From Biscogniauxia marginata (lineage: Eukaryota; Ascomycota; Sordariomycetes; Xylariales; Xylariaceae), in the NCBI GenBank assembly GCA_022695795.1, contig MU404177.1:1-64000 (forward strand): 64,000 bases of DNA. The letters run 5' to 3'. The notes under the pieces are model-generated. The model ran no database searches and had not been told where the DNA came from. It saw nothing but the letters and a program-made list of their open reading frames with translations. Below, in pieces: positions 61,619 through 64,000 of the stretch; the first letter of the stretch is position 1, and every line of letters starts with the position of its first letter. The translations under genes and the position numbers were made by a program.

Positions 61619-64000
61619 CCATATCTCCCCTTTAAATGGTTTTGTTTTTAAAACTTTTTTTCCTAGTAACCTTTTATCTTAATTATGTTATCTTATTATA
61701 TTACTAAAAATATATAAATAGGTTTAAAGAAAAAGAATTCCTCCGAATACCGATACGAACTAGTCGCCGTTATCGATTAATTTAAATATATAGTTATGCC
61801 TTATACTCGTTATTTTAAGAGGGGCTTATTATGTAAGATGTTAAAAAATCGAAAAAAATGTTAGAATTATAACGAGACCGGTATTACCTCTTATAATAAT
61901 AACTATATTTCTTTAAAATCCCTTTAAAATATCTAGAAAAAAAACTTAAAATAAATCGAGAAAAACGGGTAATCGTTTAATAACTTTAAGAGCTATCGAG
62001 TAGAATTACGCGGTTAAATCGTTAATTTAAATAATTACGTAATTATAAGGTTTAATTTATTTAACGCGGACTTTAAAACCTAAATAAGTTAAAGAATTAA
62101 AAACGTATTAAGGCGAAATAAAAACGCCTTAATAAAAAATAATAGTATATAAAGAAATCGCTACGTTAGTTTAAATCTAAGTAAAACGTACTTACTTTAA
62201 AGGTTTTCCCCTCCTTTAACTAGTCTTAATTAAATCACGATTTAGGTTTTTAAATCCCTTTAAGCGATCTAGGTTTTAACGGTGAAAGCTTTTAAGCTTA
62301 ATTATTAAATTCTTTAAATGTTTAAGTGGTTTTTAAGTGTTTTCCTTTAATAAGTAACTTTCTTATTTAACGAAATACTATAATTAACCTTTAACTCGTT
62401 TTAAATCTAGTATCCTTTTTACTTCGTACTTATTAGGGTTTTCCTTAAATTCTAGTACAACCTTCTTAATTTTATATAGTCTTAACTTTTTAAACTTAAG
62501 TTTTTCGCTGGGTCGTTTTGTTTTAATTTAAGGTGTTTTTAATGTTATGCCTTGTTATTAGCGAAATAAATAAACTATGTCTCTTTTCCTAAGAATTAAT
62601 CCCTTAATTCTTTTTTTATTATAGTACTTTGTTATTTTATCTTGAATAAATTATAATTCTTTTTATAGCTGTTATTGTACTACCTAGACCTTTTTAGATA
62701 GTATTTCTGTTTTTGGGGCTTTTATTTCGATTCTTAGTGCTTTCGTGAGTTTAATCGGTTGTTTTTAAACTTCCGCCCTTTACCTATATATTGCCTTATA
62801 TAGTGACATTTTCATGTCCTTGTTAATCGAAGTGTTATATACTATTTAAGTTATTAATAGTAATTCTACTTAGTTATTTATTTCTTAGTTAATATAACTT
62901 CGTAAATATTATTTCATTGTTTAGTTTAATCTTTTTATTTATTCGTTTATTTAAAGATAATACGTTATAAATAACTTTTATTTAATTTTTATTCGTTTTA
63001 TTAAGTTTATTTAAAATTTTAAAGTAAACAATTTATTTTTATTTAAAATAATACGTTTTAATAATTTATATTTATTAACATATTCTCTTAAGAAATTAAA
63101 AGCTAGTTGTTTTATTATGTTTAATTCGTTGAATAATAAAAAGTAGGCATATTTCGTGAGTTTATTAATAATACTTATATATTGTTATAAGGTACTTTTA
63201 TAATAAGATTTTTTAACTTTAGAAATTTCACTACGAAATTCCATGTAATTATGTGTCACGCTTTATTAGGTATTTAGGTTAGCTATAGTAATTTATATGG
63301 TTTATATCGTGATGCTTTAGCCTTATTATAAATATTATAAATCTTTATAATTCTTTTAATTGTTTATTACATTCCTGGAAAGTCAAATTCTTTTTAAAGT
63401 CGTTTCACTGTTTTGAAAATTCCTTGGTGGCCGTGTAAAGGATATTCATGAAATTCTTTAACGAATTCGTTTTATACTTGTTTTAATACGTATACCTTTT
63501 CTTTATACAAGAGAAATTCGTTGCTAAATCCTTATTAAGGTTATAATTGTTTTTCTTTTTAATTATAATTTTCCTTAAAACGTTATTTCTAGTTTTTTAT
63601 ATTAATTCATATGTAAGTTAATATAATTAATTTGTTATTTTATTGTTTAAACATCTAGATATTTCTTTTATTAATTTTTGATTTATAATTTCCCTTTTTA
63701 TTAAAAAGATCTATTTAAATATTTTCTTTTCCCTTAATATGCTAGATTTTAAAATTGAATTTAAATAGGAAAATCATTTAACGCTTATGTCTTTAATTAA
63801 GCGTTTATGTTATTATGAATCGTGTAAGGTTCTTATGGTTTAAATAAATGTTAATAAGTTCTTTAGTTCCGCTAAGTTATAATTCTTATTTCTTTAAAGC
63901 TTTAATAACTACTAATAGTTCCTTGTTATAAATCTAATAATTCAATTTAACATTATATAGTGCTTTAAATAAGTACGCGACTAGGTATTATTTCCTATTA
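61190..64000 (-). mobile_element. Ty3/gypsy chromovirus-type retrotransposon, copy C (3' part, cut by window edge)
   Basis: Minus-strand element whose 3' LTR is 61190-61618 and whose internal part continues to the window end. The internal sequence parallels copy B over about 16193-18650 (for example AAAAGTAGGCATATT followed by GTGAGTTTATTAA at 63137-63165 and about 17766-17794). It keeps more G and C than copies A and B, so RIP is lighter or more recent. No frame is open, and the other LTR lies outside the window. Confidence 0.85.

Overview
The window is nuclear DNA of a filamentous ascomycete (Pezizomycotina, most likely Sordariomycetes). The evidence is dense protein genes of balanced base composition with short introns (about 54-232 nt, mostly GTAAGT-like donors and YAG acceptors), typical fungal proteins (a BLI-3-like protein, mannitol-1-phosphate dehydrogenase), and sharply bounded, extremely AT-rich blocks made of retrotransposons degraded by repeat-induced point mutation (RIP). 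Splice sites were chosen by eye from reading frame and family conservation. In every spliced gene model the exon lengths sum to a whole number of codons.

Layout: (i) 1-167, the end of a terminal-inverted-repeat element. (ii) 378-6580, an isolated island with one large intact gene for a DDX60-like Ski2-family helicase. (iii) About 7.3-23.9 kb, a nested stack of RIP-degraded repeats: a Ty3/gypsy chromovirus-type copy A on the plus strand (7499-14849, target duplication AAATA) with a solo LTR inserted in its reverse transcriptase motif (11204-11650, ATTTA); a small TIR element (14990-15435, TA); and copy B on the minus strand (15737-23334, TAAAC), itself inserted in an older repeat. (iv) 24.2-59.6 kb, a gene-rich island with 15 genes. 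(v) 59.7-64.0 kb, a second AT-rich block with another copy of the older repeat in mirror orientation and the 3' end of chromovirus copy C, which runs off the window.

The gene-rich island is largely housekeeping: a YPK1/Gad8-type AGC kinase, glucose-6-phosphate isomerase, mannitol-1-phosphate 5-dehydrogenase, COPI beta'-subunit, an F-box-like protein, a BLI-3-like flavin-fold protein, Dph5, Snu23, Ubc7, Alg1, an Msc2-like zinc transporter, a carnitine/acylcarnitine carrier, a histidine-phosphatase protein, Gpi8, a TFIIIC subunit and a small rhodanese/Cdc25-like phosphatase. Several act in the early secretory pathway (Sec27, Alg1, Gpi8, Ubc7, Msc2-like), but they are not co-oriented and nothing suggests a cluster. 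The isomerase and mannitol-1-phosphate dehydrogenase are consecutive, co-oriented and share fructose-6-phosphate.

I saw no convincing new gene system. The most unusual content is the repeat architecture and the helicase island between RIP blocks.
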